From positions 2,790,001-2,854,000 of the forward strand of contig NZ_LT906468.1 in assembly GCF_900187125.1 (NCBI RefSeq): a DNA stretch of 64,000 nucleotides, read 5' to 3'. This document shows positions 52,727 to 61,972 of the stretch, piece by piece (positions within the stretch are counted from its first letter, which is position 1; the number at the start of each line of letters is the position of its first letter). A program made the position numbers and the translations under genes. The stretch is from Sphingobacterium mizutaii (GTDB taxonomy: Bacteria; Bacteroidota; Bacteroidia; Sphingobacteriales; Sphingobacteriaceae). The notes beneath the pieces are model-generated. The model saw only the letters and a program-made list of their open reading frames with translations. It was not told the origin of the DNA and searched no databases.

Positions 52727-54484
52727 ATGACAACAGTTAAAAAGACCTATCTATTCTATCCAATTTTCCTATTCTGGATGTTGACCAATATAGCTTGCCA
52801 TAAGCCTACTGGAGAAACTGAGAAACCTAATCCAGCAAAGGAAAATTCACTACATTTTAGAATTCAGGGAATCCAAGATATCAGTGAGGCTGAAAATAAC
52901 AATGAACAGCATAAAGCCTCTACAAATTCAGCGTCCACAAGACGTAAAGTTGCTGCTGAAAGTGACATCGTGAATCTGGATGGAATCGATGCTATCATGA
53001 CGATATCTGAAAATATTCCAAACGAATACCCAGATAAACTCGAAAAAAAATCAAGGACTGTAAAAAACGCAAGGCTTAATGCCGGAAGCAATGGAAATAT
53101 TGCAAGAGCAATCTCACAGTTAAAAAATGGTGTTCAATATAAAATAGTGCTATATAAAGCGGATCAAAACGGCAAACCTATCGAATTTGTTGATCAAGCA
53201 GATGGTCAAGTTGGTGGAAAGGATATTTCCATTGAAGCTTACAGAAACACGAAATACCGTTGGTATGCATATACCTATAACAATAGTAGTCCACTAGAAG
53301 TATTTACTTCAAACCAGAACAGCCTGCCAGTAAAACCCTCTGGAAACAATAATTTATTGAGACAGGACTTTGCTTATGCAACGGGGCTAATTACAACTGG
53401 CAATGTCATTGATGGTAGTAGCAGTATCAACAATATTGTTTTGACTAGGAAAACCGCGCAGATCATTGTTGAAATTAATTCTAGAGGTATGTTTGGCGCA
53501 ATTGCTTATGCGAGCCCTCGATTTAAGGACAACTCTGGCCTTAGCAAAGCTGATTTCAGATTAGTGGATAGCAGCTTTCAAAATCCAACAAAAACCATTA
53601 ATTCATTCAATGTATATAATCATCATGGATCCGGTTATTCTGTACCAGTAGGGACTGATTCAGTCACTGTTGCCGATTGGAAAAGGAGATATACTTTTTA
53701 TACCGTCGCTAATGGATCTACTCCTGTCAACCTAGTCGTTTCTCTGGATACGTTAAGAATATCAAGTGAACGGATTTCTGAATTCGATGGAAGGTCATAC
53801 TTTGTTGAAAGAAATTTCTTTAGCAGGGACTTTAGTTTCCCCAATTTCATCCCTCAAGCTGGAAAAAGCTATTTTATTTCAATAAAACTGGTTGAATCTG
53901 CCATCCCAATCGGCTCAACACAATGGGCAAGAGCAAATGTATATCGGAATGCAAAAGGTCCTTTACTTCCAGGGAATTTTTGGGAATACAGGTTCCGATA
54001 TGATAACCCTTTGTACATCTCGACCAGCGTTGTTCCACCTATGACCGATATGTTCACCAATGACATTTATAATATTGGTGGAAAAAATATCTGTGAAAGA
54101 ATTTATCCTGAAGGTGTATGGGATCTTCCAACTAGAGAGGATTTCAATGAATTAGATAGGTACTCAAATAAAGAAATCATACGAGAACCAGGGAATTGGT
54201 ATTTAAGGTTTATCCCACAAAACTCAGTTCCATTGTCTATTGGATATGTAGATGGATATTTAAATTTAGTACCAATTGGTTACAAAAGAATCAGCACTGA
54301 AGGTTTTAGCCAATATTTCCCAACTAGTATGCGATTCAGGGAAACCAAAGGATATTGGCGAACAACGGACCCTGCTGTATTTGCTCGCGTCAACTTCAGT
54401 ACAAATCCAAACGACTATATCAATACAGGCACATACACCGCTTCTTGGAATGCTTGTATCCGATGTATAAGGAAAAAAGACTAA
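52727..54484 (+). CDS. Fimbrillin-like lipoprotein with a FISUMP-like C-terminus, 585 aa
   Basis: The SPII signal ends at Cys24 (LTNIAC). Residues about 60-330 follow the fimbrillin (Mfa/FimA) plan of two transthyretin-like domains, with strands such as NGVQYKIVLYKADQNG, YRWYAYTYNNSS and KTAQIIVEINSRGMFGAIA. The C-terminal 130 residues (EGVWDLPTREDFNEL ... ASWNACIRCIRKKD) resemble the FISUMP/major paralogous domain with a WxLPTxxE motif. It is probably a surface adhesin or fimbrial subunit. The stop codon overlaps that of the convergent GH172 gene. Confidence 0.75.
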   Translation: MTTVKKTYLFYPIFLFWMLTNIACHKPTGETEKPNPAKENSLHFRIQGIQDISEAENNNEQHKASTNSASTRRKVAAESDIVNLDGIDAIMTISENIPNEYPDKLEKKSRTVKNARLNAGSNGNIARAISQLKNGVQYKIVLYKADQNGKPIEFVDQADGQVGGKDISIEAYRNTKYRWYAYTYNNSSPLEVFTSNQNSLPVKPSGNNNLLRQDFAYATGLITTGNVIDGSSSINNIVLTRKTAQIIVEINSRGMFGAIAYASPRFKDNSGLSKADFRLVDSSFQNPTKTINSFNVYNHHGSGYSVPVGTDSVTVADWKRRYTFYTVANGSTPVNLVVSLDTLRISSERISEFDGRSYFVERNFFSRDFSFPNFIPQAGKSYFISIKLVESAIPIGSTQWARANVYRNAKGPLLPGNFWEYRFRYDNPLYISTSVVPPMTDMFTNDIYNIGGKNICERIYPEGVWDLPTREDFNELDRYSNKEIIREPGNWYLRFIPQNSVPLSIGYVDGYLNLVPIGYKRISTEGFSQYFPTSMRFRETKGYWRTTDPAVFARVNFSTNPNDYINTGTYTASWNACIRCIRKKD

Positions 54485-56430
54485 TCTGCGATTTTCTCCA
54501 AGAATATCCGATCCAACTCAAATTCATTACCTTTCTCTCCTTGTTTCCGGACGTGGAAGGTAATGGAATTGGTTTGTTTCGTGATCTTAATACTTCCCAT
54601 TTCTACTTTCTCATTTAATTTCTCTTGGGTAGTCTGGCTTGACTTCCAATCTGCAATTAACTTTTGTCTTTGCCAAATTGCGAACTCAGCCCCGTTTTCT
54701 TTCTCAAAATAGGAAATCGATAATTTATACTCGCCTTCTGGAACATCAGTCAGCATAACTCGAACGGTATGATGCCCATCAGAACGCATCCGTAATCCAC
54801 GGTCTTGCTTGACTTCTGCTCCACCACCGAGTGTCACTTCCATCAACTGCGGGAAATACTCATGAACCGTTGGCAAATAAACCTGACGAAGTTCATCTGT
54901 AGGCTCTATTTTAGAACGCAAGGGTTGGGCTCCATAATACATGGCTATCGATGTGTAATCCACTGGAAACTCATTCCCTTCTGGTCCATGTTCGATTACA
55001 TGGTTGATCTCCTTTTCAAAAGGCATTTTATCAGTCATAAAAAAGCGATATGCCCCTGTCCTACCCATTGGCAGACTATAATCTAATGATCCGTGTATAG
55101 GCAAGCTTATTCCGCGGTCCCAGCGATCCAATAATGCATACCAGCCACCATTGTAATAATCTTCCGATCCTGTTCCATGCAACCTTTGTTTACCATCAAT
55201 TTGGGTTACATCATCACCTTCAAAAAACAAGGTCATTCCTGGCCTCAACCCTTGCGCTAAATGAATAGTCCCCACATAATGACCTTTGCCCTCAGTTTTT
55301 AAGAATTCATAATATTTCCCCTGTTCAGGTTTTTCCCTTCGCCAAACCGCATAAAACTTCCCTTCATTTTGTTTATCCCTTGCTTGGGCTGAATAATAAA
55401 CCCTCGTTTTTATAGAAATAGGCGCTTGCTCCCCATTCGCTCTTTTTTTATACACTATTTTCAGGACAGCCGATTGATCATAAGGCATTGGAATATAGCT
55501 ATAATTTAAATTCCCCTTGCTCCCCATCAATAGGCCTCGCATTGCTTTTTTACCATAGGCATAGCCAAAGAAATCTGCTATTGGAGCATAGATCCCTTCA
55601 ACATTTTCCCCATCCCATTTAGCAGACAAGACAATATCTTTTTGCATTCCCTCAAATGAAGTCCCTCCATCAATTTCCATCCCAACGATCCGTCCCCCTT
55701 GGGAAGCATTAAAAAAGTCAACTTCTTCCCCTGGATTGATCACAAATGTTTTCTCCTCTGACTGTATTCCCGCAGACCTACCTTTAGCAAAAAGATTAGC
55801 TTGGGGCTTCATTTCAGTAAATAGTTTACTCACTTCATCAATTTTGGCCTTCTCCAAAGCTGAAAAATCCCCAGTATAGGACTCAACCTTTTTACCATGA
55901 ATTTGTCTGTTTTGAATCTGTAAGAACAAGATTTTTTCTCCTTCAAATACTATCTTCAATGATTTCTTATATGGAATTGGTAGATAAGTGAAATAGCCTC
56001 CAACCTCATTCCCAGAAATACCCTTTACAAATGGAAATACATTTCCTGAAAAAAGATCTGAGAACCGAATCCTCAACCTCGCTTTTTTCTCTCCATCAAA
56101 ATAAAAGGCAAGTGTATCATCGGTCGGGGTTGGTGTCCAAATTCTGTTAACCACTCCAGCTCCTTTAAAATCGGCAATGACCAAATTATTTCCTTCTTTT
56201 CTAATAAATGAATAAGCTCCCCCAAATCCATCATCATTCTTGCCGGTCCGATCATAACTTGATATCTGCTCCACATATTCTCCAGTCCGGTAGGCCGGGA
56301 GTAAATCAGGTCGAACTAAATTATCGAGCTCCTCCACAAAACTGTATTCGGATTTTTGCGAAAATGAAGGATTGCTATTCAAGAAAATAAAGAAAATAGC
56401 CAAGATGGACAGGTAAAAAACTCTTTTCAT
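54481..56430 (-). CDS. DUF2961/GH172-type glycan-active protein, 649 aa
   Basis: The N-terminus is a signal peptide (about 1-25). The DUF2961 jelly-roll pattern is seen in YEVEQISSYDRTGKNDDGFGGAYS-like and GAGVVNRIWTPTPTDDTLAFYFDG segments, GSEDYYNGGWYALLDRWDRG and GPEGNEFPVDYTSIAMYY. The family (now GH172) includes difructose-anhydride synthase/hydrolase and alpha-fructofuranosidase or arabinofuranosidase-type activities. Catalytic Glu candidates are Glu in GSEDYYNGG and others, not proven here. A GH43 gene lies upstream in the same orientation but behind a terminator. Confidence 0.87.
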   Translation of the reverse strand: MKRVFYLSILAIFFIFLNSNPSFSQKSEYSFVEELDNLVRPDLLPAYRTGEYVEQISSYDRTGKNDDGFGGAYSFIRKEGNNLVIADFKGAGVVNRIWTPTPTDDTLAFYFDGEKKARLRIRFSDLFSGNVFPFVKGISGNEVGGYFTYLPIPYKKSLKIVFEGEKILFLQIQNRQIHGKKVESYTGDFSALEKAKIDEVSKLFTEMKPQANLFAKGRSAGIQSEEKTFVINPGEEVDFFNASQGGRIVGMEIDGGTSFEGMQKDIVLSAKWDGENVEGIYAPIADFFGYAYGKKAMRGLLMGSKGNLNYSYIPMPYDQSAVLKIVYKKRANGEQAPISIKTRVYYSAQARDKQNEGKFYAVWRREKPEQGKYYEFLKTEGKGHYVGTIHLAQGLRPGMTLFFEGDDVTQIDGKQRLHGTGSEDYYNGGWYALLDRWDRGISLPIHGSLDYSLPMGRTGAYRFFMTDKMPFEKEINHVIEHGPEGNEFPVDYTSIAMYYGAQPLRSKIEPTDELRQVYLPTVHEYFPQLMEVTLGGGAEVKQDRGLRMRSDGHHTVRVMLTDVPEGEYKLSISYFEKENGAEFAIWQRQKLIADWKSSQTTQEKLNEKVEMGSIKITKQTNSITFHVRKQGEKGNEFELDRIFLEKIAD

Positions 56431-56567
56431 TGCGATAGAATTAGAATTAAAAACTTGGGTTTATTATGGTATTAAACGTTTAAGCTACTCTAATATAATG
56501 AAAATATGGATAATCAATATCTCATTTTGTGAAAATGTTTTCAATACAGAATATGCTAGGGATTGAA

Positions 56568-56614
56568 AATAAGAAAGGCTATTGAACCCTGAGCGTTGAA
56601 TAGCCTTTCTTATT
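56568..56614. terminator. Terminator downstream of the GH43 gene
   Basis: Perfect 16-bp stem AATAAGAAAGGCTATT (56568-56583) / complement (56599-56614) just past the GH43 stop codon; the arms supply U-rich exits in both directions. Confidence 0.9.
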
Positions 56615-56616
56615 TT

Positions 56617-58152
56617 TTAATAGTCTAGTGAAAGCTCTGTAAATACAGCCTTTTCATTTGGTCCGCCTTTCACTTGTAAGCCCGGTCTTGGACTGCGGTC
56701 CCATGGAGCAAGTTCTTTTAGATTAAATGAACTTGAGTCTTTTATTTCAATATTGGTCCAAGTTCCATTTTGGACTTTGAATAATGCTTTGCAGCTTAGA
56801 TCCGCCTCTGTTTGAAGCCTAAGCTCAATCGCTTTGGTATCTCCTTGAATTTCTTGGCTAGAGAGGACTTTCCATTCCTCCCCATTGACCTGCCAAACAA
56901 TTAACTGATTTCCTTGCGCAGCTAAACCTATCGCACGATCTTTATCACCATATATCACAATGCCTTTCATTAAGTCTTTATCCGAATGGATTAAATCCAA
57001 TTTTGCGGAAATAGCGTATTTCTTATTAGCGGGTCTCCAAGTTAGCACTGATCCTACTTCATTTCCTTTGATCTGAGCAGGTGAAAGAAGTAATCCAGTT
57101 GTATTCACCTGGAAATTAGGAATGGAATTTCTAAAATCCCATTGCCCAAATACCTCATTCCTTTTTATTTTTCTGAAATCTAATCTAAAACTTGATTCCG
57201 AATCCTTATCATCATTTTTTATGAAATCAAAAACTGGCTTGTCTTGATCTGACCATTCCAATTTCGCCAATAAACCTTGCCTACCAGTAAAGACCGTCCC
57301 ATTTTGGCTATATCCATGAAAAAGGTAATAATAATCTCCCTTTTTATCGGTCACAAAAGTTCCATGCCCCATACATTTCCATCTTTCATTGCTGCCTAAG
57401 AGTACGGACTCGCCTACATCTTCATAAGGACCTCTTATGGTTTTTGAGCGAACTGCCTGTACATGGTAATCACATCCTGGACCACAACATGCACCCGCAG
57501 AATAAAACATATAGTAATATCCATCTTTCTTGATAAAACTCTGCCCTTCAATACCAATTTTTGCAGTATCTTGTAATATGGAAAAGGGTTCTCCTTCAAG
57601 CTTCAACCCGTCTGCTGAGAGTTTACTCCCCAATAACTCTATGGGGCGCTTATCAAGACCATAAGCCTTCCAAGTCATGTAAAGATCCTTGCCATCTCTT
57701 ACAACAAATGCATCAATAGATTCGGTTCCATAATCCACAACAATTCCTTGATCTACAAACCCCCGATCTGGAAATTTCGAAGTTGCCACCCCAATACAGG
57801 AAACTCCATCCGACTTCCTTTTCGCTGAATAATACACATAATAAGTTCCATCCTGATAAAAATATTCCGGAGCCCAGAACGATGATGCAATCCAATCCGG
57901 AGTTTTTTCAAAAACAAAACCTACCTGTTTCCACTCCAATAAATTCGTCGAAGTATAAATGGGTAAATGGGGAGCCCATTCACTGGAGGTACCTACAGCA
58001 TAATATTTTCCATTGGCAGATATGACGCTAGGATCTGCAAAATCTCCAACTATCCTTGCCTGGTTCTGCGCCAGTAAAGACGTAGAATTAAAAACAGCCA
58101 CAATCAGGAAAAGAGCTACTAATATTCTTTGAAAAGTTAGTCCGTAATTCAT
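56617..58152 (-). CDS. GH43-family glycoside hydrolase, secreted, 511 aa
   Basis: Start at ATG 58150-58152 (MNYGLTFQRILVALFLIVAV), giving a clean signal peptide. The five-bladed propeller has GDFADPSVI with the general-base Asp (Asp40), WAPEYFYQDGTYYVYYSAK, ESIDAFVVRDGKDLYMTWKAY and a GIEGQSFIKKDGYYYMFYSAGACCGPGCD segment with the catalytic Glu. A beta-sandwich of about 180 residues follows. Usual substrates are arabinan or xylan side chains. The ACCGPGC loop could form disulphides. Confidence 0.88.
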   Translation of the reverse strand: MNYGLTFQRILVALFLIVAVFNSTSLLAQNQARIVGDFADPSVISANGKYYAVGTSSEWAPHLPIYTSTNLLEWKQVGFVFEKTPDWIASSFWAPEYFYQDGTYYVYYSAKRKSDGVSCIGVATSKFPDRGFVDQGIVVDYGTESIDAFVVRDGKDLYMTWKAYGLDKRPIELLGSKLSADGLKLEGEPFSILQDTAKIGIEGQSFIKKDGYYYMFYSAGACCGPGCDYHVQAVRSKTIRGPYEDVGESVLLGSNERWKCMGHGTFVTDKKGDYYYLFHGYSQNGTVFTGRQGLLAKLEWSDQDKPVFDFIKNDDKDSESSFRLDFRKIKRNEVFGQWDFRNSIPNFQVNTTGLLLSPAQIKGNEVGSVLTWRPANKKYAISAKLDLIHSDKDLMKGIVIYGDKDRAIGLAAQGNQLIVWQVNGEEWKVLSSQEIQGDTKAIELRLQTEADLSCKALFKVQNGTWTNIEIKDSSSFNLKELAPWDRSPRPGLQVKGGPNEKAVFTELSLDY

Positions 58153-58373
58153 AAGGTTTGTATTGATTAACTGCAAAATAGCAAATAAATCGAAGCCAAT
58201 CAAGGATTAGCTAAATTGATTAAGCTATTTGGATATGAATACTATAAAAGAATTTTATAAGCCTCAATCTCCTCGTCTGAATTGCAGCTTGCAGAACCTC
58301 CGTAATCCTTTTTTTACATCCTAAATACAATTATTACCCTAAAAAATGGTTTATTTATTAAACACTTAAAATC

Positions 58374-58934
58374 ATGCTAAGCAAAATCATCAAGGAAGAA
58401 ACTAAAGCATCTCACCAAAGGCTGGAAGGCAATATGGTTAGAATAATCAAAAAAATTAAAACTGAAGCTGAATATGCGACCTTTTTAAAAAGTTTCTACG
58501 CCTACTTTAATGCTGTCGAACAAGAAACCGGAAAATTCATTAATGCCGAAATATTACCTGACAAAGCTTTACGCCGTGACTCTACCTACCTCTTAAGAGA
58601 CATCCAAACCCTTGGATTCGATTTAAACGACCTACCTCCTGCAGAAGCGCCAAAAGTTGAAAATACCCTACAGGCCTTAAGTTCATTCTATGTATTAGAA
58701 GGATCCATCATGGGAGGTCCATATATCGTCCAAATGTTAAAGAAAAATGGTATATCTAAAGGCTTTTCGTTTTTTGAAGGCTATGGAGATCAAAGTGAAG
58801 AGATGTGGAAAAAATATACGGATGTATTAAACAAATTTGCTTCAGATCCTTCTCAGGAAAAATCAGCAATTGATATAGCAAACCAAACCTTTGATAATTT
58901 TGAAGAAGTTTTTATGGCTGAAAAACTAAAATAA
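58374..58934 (+). CDS. Heme oxygenase (biliverdin-producing), 186 aa
   Basis: His14 in KASHQRLEG is the proximal heme ligand and YVLEGSIMGGPYI (106-118) is the flexible distal helix with its Gly pair. The length and all-helical pattern match bacterial HO proteins. It opens heme to biliverdin, CO and iron, using electrons from a reductase not seen here. Stand-alone gene; no TonB heme receptor is adjacent, so iron scavenging versus heme clearance is open. Confidence 0.88.
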   Translation: MLSKIIKEETKASHQRLEGNMVRIIKKIKTEAEYATFLKSFYAYFNAVEQETGKFINAEILPDKALRRDSTYLLRDIQTLGFDLNDLPPAEAPKVENTLQALSSFYVLEGSIMGGPYIVQMLKKNGISKGFSFFEGYGDQSEEMWKKYTDVLNKFASDPSQEKSAIDIANQTFDNFEEVFMAEKLK

Positions 58935-58963
58935 CGAAAAAAATAGAACAGCCCTTGAACAGG

Positions 58964-58971
58964 TATTTTTG
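58964..58971 (+). promoter_or_regulatory. -7 promoter box (TATTTTTG) of the DKNYY gene
   Basis: Exact TAnnTTTG match about 51 nt before the ATG at 59022. Confidence 0.4.
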
Positions 58972-59021
58972 GTATATTTATTCTTACATGTTTAACTTCT
59001 AACAATGTAAACAATTTACCC

Positions 59022-59723
59022 ATGGAACTCTTCACAAATTTGAAAAGAGAAGATCTCAATAGACTTTTTGACAATTTTTATCAATACAAGGATAAAGTCT
59101 TACAATTTAGAGACTATACAAAGCAAATCATTGAGGTACCTGAAGCTGACCCTGAAACTTTCAGAAAAGTTTCAGGCTTTTATGCTGACAAAAACCATGT
59201 GTTCTATCAATGTCTCCAAGATAATTCTCCTGAAGAAACCATTACAAACGCTTATGGGCATAATATGAATAATCCTGAGGCAAAATGGCAGATCTCAATT
59301 GTTCAAGGCCTCGACGGAAAATCATTCAATTATATACAGGATAAATATGACACCGTTTATTGGAAAGATAAAAATGGAATCTACATCAAAAGAAATGGCT
59401 CTTTAAAAGCCTTAGAAAATGTCGATAGGCAATCCTTTACATATCTAAATTTCCTGTATGGAAAGGATAATAAGCATATCTATTATGAAGACCAGATTCT
59501 TCCAATCGATGTCAATGAATATTCCCTGGATCAATGGGGTTTTATTAAAGATCAATTCCGAATATTCCATTACGATTTCGAAATAGGCTTAGACCCAAAA
59601 TCATTTGAAGTTGTATATTACAACCTCATCAAACAACCAATAATATTGCAAGATAAAAATGGAAAATATGAGTACACCCGCTCCATTCGTGAAGATTCAA
59701 AAATAATAAAGCAAGAAGGTTAA
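59022..59723 (+). CDS. DKNYY-family protein, 233 aa
   Basis: Repeated GxYADKNHVFYQC, YWKDKNGIYIKRNG and YGKDNKHIYYEDQ motifs (about 51, 113 and 144) are the DKNYY repeat of Bacteroidota, a beta-rich repeat of unknown role. No signal peptide or membrane helix is visible. Function unknown. Confidence 0.8.
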   Translation: MELFTNLKREDLNRLFDNFYQYKDKVLQFRDYTKQIIEVPEADPETFRKVSGFYADKNHVFYQCLQDNSPEETITNAYGHNMNNPEAKWQISIVQGLDGKSFNYIQDKYDTVYWKDKNGIYIKRNGSLKALENVDRQSFTYLNFLYGKDNKHIYYEDQILPIDVNEYSLDQWGFIKDQFRIFHYDFEIGLDPKSFEVVYYNLIKQPIILQDKNGKYEYTRSIREDSKIIKQEG

Positions 59724-59747
59724 TCGACAAAATCCATTTGAATGGCT

Positions 59748-59755
59748 TAAATTTG
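59748..59755 (+). promoter_or_regulatory. -7 promoter box (TAAATTTG) of the ywbE-like gene
   Basis: Exact TAnnTTTG match 23 nt before the ATG at 59779. Confidence 0.5.
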
Positions 59756-59778
59756 CATTTCAATAAACATTTCATAAA

Positions 59779-59982
59779 ATGAGCGATCCCAATTCTAGAA
59801 GCAACATCAAACCAGGAATCCTGGTCAATATTATCCTAAAAAAAGACCAAAGATCCGGAAATCTCACCGAAGGAATTGTTAAAGACATCCTTACTTCTGC
59901 TCCTTACCATAGCCGTGGAATCAAGGTCAGACTGACTGATGGTCAAATAGGTAGAGTCGCAGAAATCATCGACGAAGACTAA
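59779..59982 (+). CDS. YwbE family protein, 67 aa
   Basis: All-beta small protein with the family pattern SNIKPGILVNIILKKDQRSGNLTEGIVKDILTSAPYHSRGIKVRL and GQIGRVAEI. It likely binds nucleic acid or acts in RNA metabolism, but the role is unassigned. Length fits the family (about 60-70 aa). Confidence 0.9.
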   Translation: MSDPNSRSNIKPGILVNIILKKDQRSGNLTEGIVKDILTSAPYHSRGIKVRLTDGQIGRVAEIIDED

Positions 59983-60039
59983 TCTCCGCTTTCTAACATC
60001 CACATGACAATTAAATTCGTTTAGCCAACATTTATTGGC

Positions 60040-60047
60040 TATGTTTG
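60040..60047 (+). promoter_or_regulatory. -7 promoter box (TATGTTTG) of the FemAB gene
   Basis: Exact TAnnTTTG match. A TTG codon that could extend the gene upstream lies within it (60045), so translation must begin downstream, at the ATG at 60117. Confidence 0.55.
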
Positions 60048-60116
60048 CCTCTTTTTGGCGCGAAGACCGGTGATTTATTTATTTTCGCCAGCCTTTTCAA
60101 TCGAATTAAGAGCATC

Positions 60117-61241
60117 ATGATCGCAGATTTAGAAGATAAACAGATTAAAGAAATCTACAGAACCTCCATCATCCAACAGACGGCCTATTGGTCTGAAGTT
60201 AAAAAGATGCAAGGGGTTCAGAGCGTTGCCTATAATTTTAGGGTAAAATCAGCTGACTTGTTCAATCATCCTTCAGATGACACCTATATTGTTGGCGACT
60301 TATTGATTATCATCCAACACCTCGATGCCGAACATTGTATTGCTTATGTTCCTTATGGTCCAGAAATTGAACCAGAAGCTGAAAACCAAGGTTATTTCCT
60401 AGAACAACTTTCTGAAAGCCTTCGAAGTTACCTCCCTCCTTCTTGCATAATGATTCGCTATGACCTATCATGGGAGTCCTTATGGGCAAAAGAAGAGGAT
60501 TGCTATGACATCCATGGTAACTGGATTGGCGTACCTGAAAAAAGAATCCAAGAATTAAGATTCAACTTCAATACTGAAAATTGGAATTTACGTAAGGCCA
60601 ATACGGATATCCTGCCTTCCAACACCATCTTCATGGACCTCAAAAAAGATGAGGAAGATATTTTGGCTAACATGAAATCCAAAACCCGTTACAATATCAA
60701 TCTGTCAAAAAGAAAAGGAGTGCAAATCCGTTCCCTAGGCATAGAAAATCTGGATGTTTGGTATGAGCTTTACCGACAAACCGCGCAAAGGAACAATTTC
60801 TTCCTGCATGATATCAATTACTTCAAGGTGGTACTGAGCGCTAGGGCAAATGACACCCAATCGCCTGCTCAAGTTTTCTTATTGGTTGCGGAAGTTGATG
60901 ATCAACCTTTGGCTGCTATGTTTTTAGTTCTTGCCGGAAATAGAGGAACTTATCTTTACGGCGCTTCTGCAACAGAGAACAGGAATTATATGGCGACCTA
61001 TGCCTTGCAATGGAAAGCTATGCAAATAGCCAAAGAAAAAGGATGTACTGAATATGACTTTTTTGGTATTTCCCCACAGGCCGATGAATCGCATCCAATG
61101 TATGGTCTATACCGTTTCAAATCAGGTTTCGGAGGTCAGGTTTACCACAGGATGGGTTGTTGGGATTATCCTTTGAATAAAGAAAAATACAACTATTACG
61201 CATCCATGGAATTCCAAAACCAAAGTTACCATCTGAATTAA
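60117..61241 (+). CDS. FemAB/FemX-like peptidyltransferase (GNAT-fold), 374 aa
   Basis: Start at ATG 60117. Two GNAT-like halves are seen: an N-terminal one (AYWSEVKKMQGVQSVAYNFRV) and a C-terminal one with FLLVAEVDDQPLAAMFLVLAGNRGTYLYGASATENRNYMATYALQWKAMQIAKEKGCTEYDFFGISP. The family adds amino acids to the lipid-linked peptidoglycan stem. In Bacteroidota its exact substrate is unknown. Confidence 0.86.
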   Translation: MIADLEDKQIKEIYRTSIIQQTAYWSEVKKMQGVQSVAYNFRVKSADLFNHPSDDTYIVGDLLIIIQHLDAEHCIAYVPYGPEIEPEAENQGYFLEQLSESLRSYLPPSCIMIRYDLSWESLWAKEEDCYDIHGNWIGVPEKRIQELRFNFNTENWNLRKANTDILPSNTIFMDLKKDEEDILANMKSKTRYNINLSKRKGVQIRSLGIENLDVWYELYRQTAQRNNFFLHDINYFKVVLSARANDTQSPAQVFLLVAEVDDQPLAAMFLVLAGNRGTYLYGASATENRNYMATYALQWKAMQIAKEKGCTEYDFFGISPQADESHPMYGLYRFKSGFGGQVYHRMGCWDYPLNKEKYNYYASMEFQNQSYHLN

Positions 61242-61254
61242 AAAAACAAAAAAA

Positions 61255-61290
61255 TGGCAGTCCAACCCAGGACTGCCACTTTTTTTTATC
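61255..61290. terminator. Bidirectional terminator between FemAB and the DUF6266/DUF5675 operon
   Basis: TGGCAGTCC (61255-61263) / GGACTGCCA (61270-61278) with a 6-nt loop, A-run on the left and T-run on the right. It serves convergent genes ending at 61241 and 61298. Confidence 0.9.
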
Positions 61291-61297
61291 CAACCAA

Positions 61298-61486
61298 TTA
61301 TCTAAATACGAACCTTTTCACTTTTGGACTTATTGTAGTAGTTTGATTGGCATAAAACCATTGTTTCAAAATATCAAGCAACAAACCCAAGTACTTGATC
61401 AGTATCAAGACCTTTCCTGGAAACTTAATGGATGATGACCTCAGCATCAAAAAAACCTGAGATAAAGCTTCTAATAATAATTTCAT
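61298..61486 (-). CDS. Small basic protein at the end of the DUF6266/DUF5675 operon, 62 aa
   Basis: Amphipathic to hydrophobic throughout (MKLLLEALSQVFLMLRSSSIKFPGKVLILIKYLGLLLDILKQWFY) with a basic C-terminus. It starts 24 nt after the DUF5675 gene and shares its terminator. It could be a membrane-active small protein, such as a holin-like peptide, but no family is certain. Confidence 0.55.
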   Translation of the reverse strand: MKLLLEALSQVFLMLRSSSIKFPGKVLILIKYLGLLLDILKQWFYANQTTTISPKVKRFVFR

Positions 61487-61510
61487 TCATTTTCATTTTT
61501 GCTTTTAGGA

Positions 61511-61972
61511 TTAATCATAATTAAATTCCTGCAAGCGGTTAACAACTTTGATTCTTCCGGTTCCCATCTTTATTTTCTCGACTAAAACTGGATACCAGGT
61601 TTTATAAGCCAGAGCAGATTGCAAGACCATAAAATCATCGCCTTCTTTCCGAAAATAACTTCCCATCAAAGGACAGCCCTTGGTATCCGTGTGATAATTG
61701 CCAATATGGAAAAACACTAATGAAAATTCTGGAATTTTCTGGATTTCCAACATGCCCTTGTGCCTCCGACCAAACTTGGGCGCATATTGACTGTTCATTC
61801 CTGCCGTTGTGTTCAAAGACAAGGGATAGATCCCTTCGGGAATACAGGTCTTTGCAAAGACCTTCTTGGACCTAATCTTATCCTCCAATAGATAGCATGC
61901 AAATAAACCGTCGATATAAAGATGAGACACAGTGCTGTTCTCAGCACTGTGAACTCTTACCAATTCAATCAT
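61511..61972 (-). CDS. DUF5675-like protein, 153 aa
   Basis: The DUF5675 pattern is HLYIDGLFACYLLEDKIRSKKV, then CIPEGIYPLSLNTTAGMN, then FFHIGNYHTDTKGCPLMGSYF, with the conserved His-Gly-Asn-x3-Asp-x2-Gly-Cys motif. In other genomes it occurs with phage-like or secreted-effector genes; enzymatic activity is not established. Its start overlaps the previous stop by one nucleotide. Confidence 0.72.
   Translation of the reverse strand: MIELVRVHSAENSTVSHLYIDGLFACYLLEDKIRSKKVFAKTCIPEGIYPLSLNTTAGMNSQYAPKFGRRHKGMLEIQKIPEFSLVFFHIGNYHTDTKGCPLMGSYFRKEGDDFMVLQSALAYKTWYPVLVEKIKMGTGRIKVVNRLQEFNYD

Noticed and set aside
58374..58934. Heme-uptake locus
   Set aside because: Heme oxygenase stands alone with no receptor or transporter next to it.
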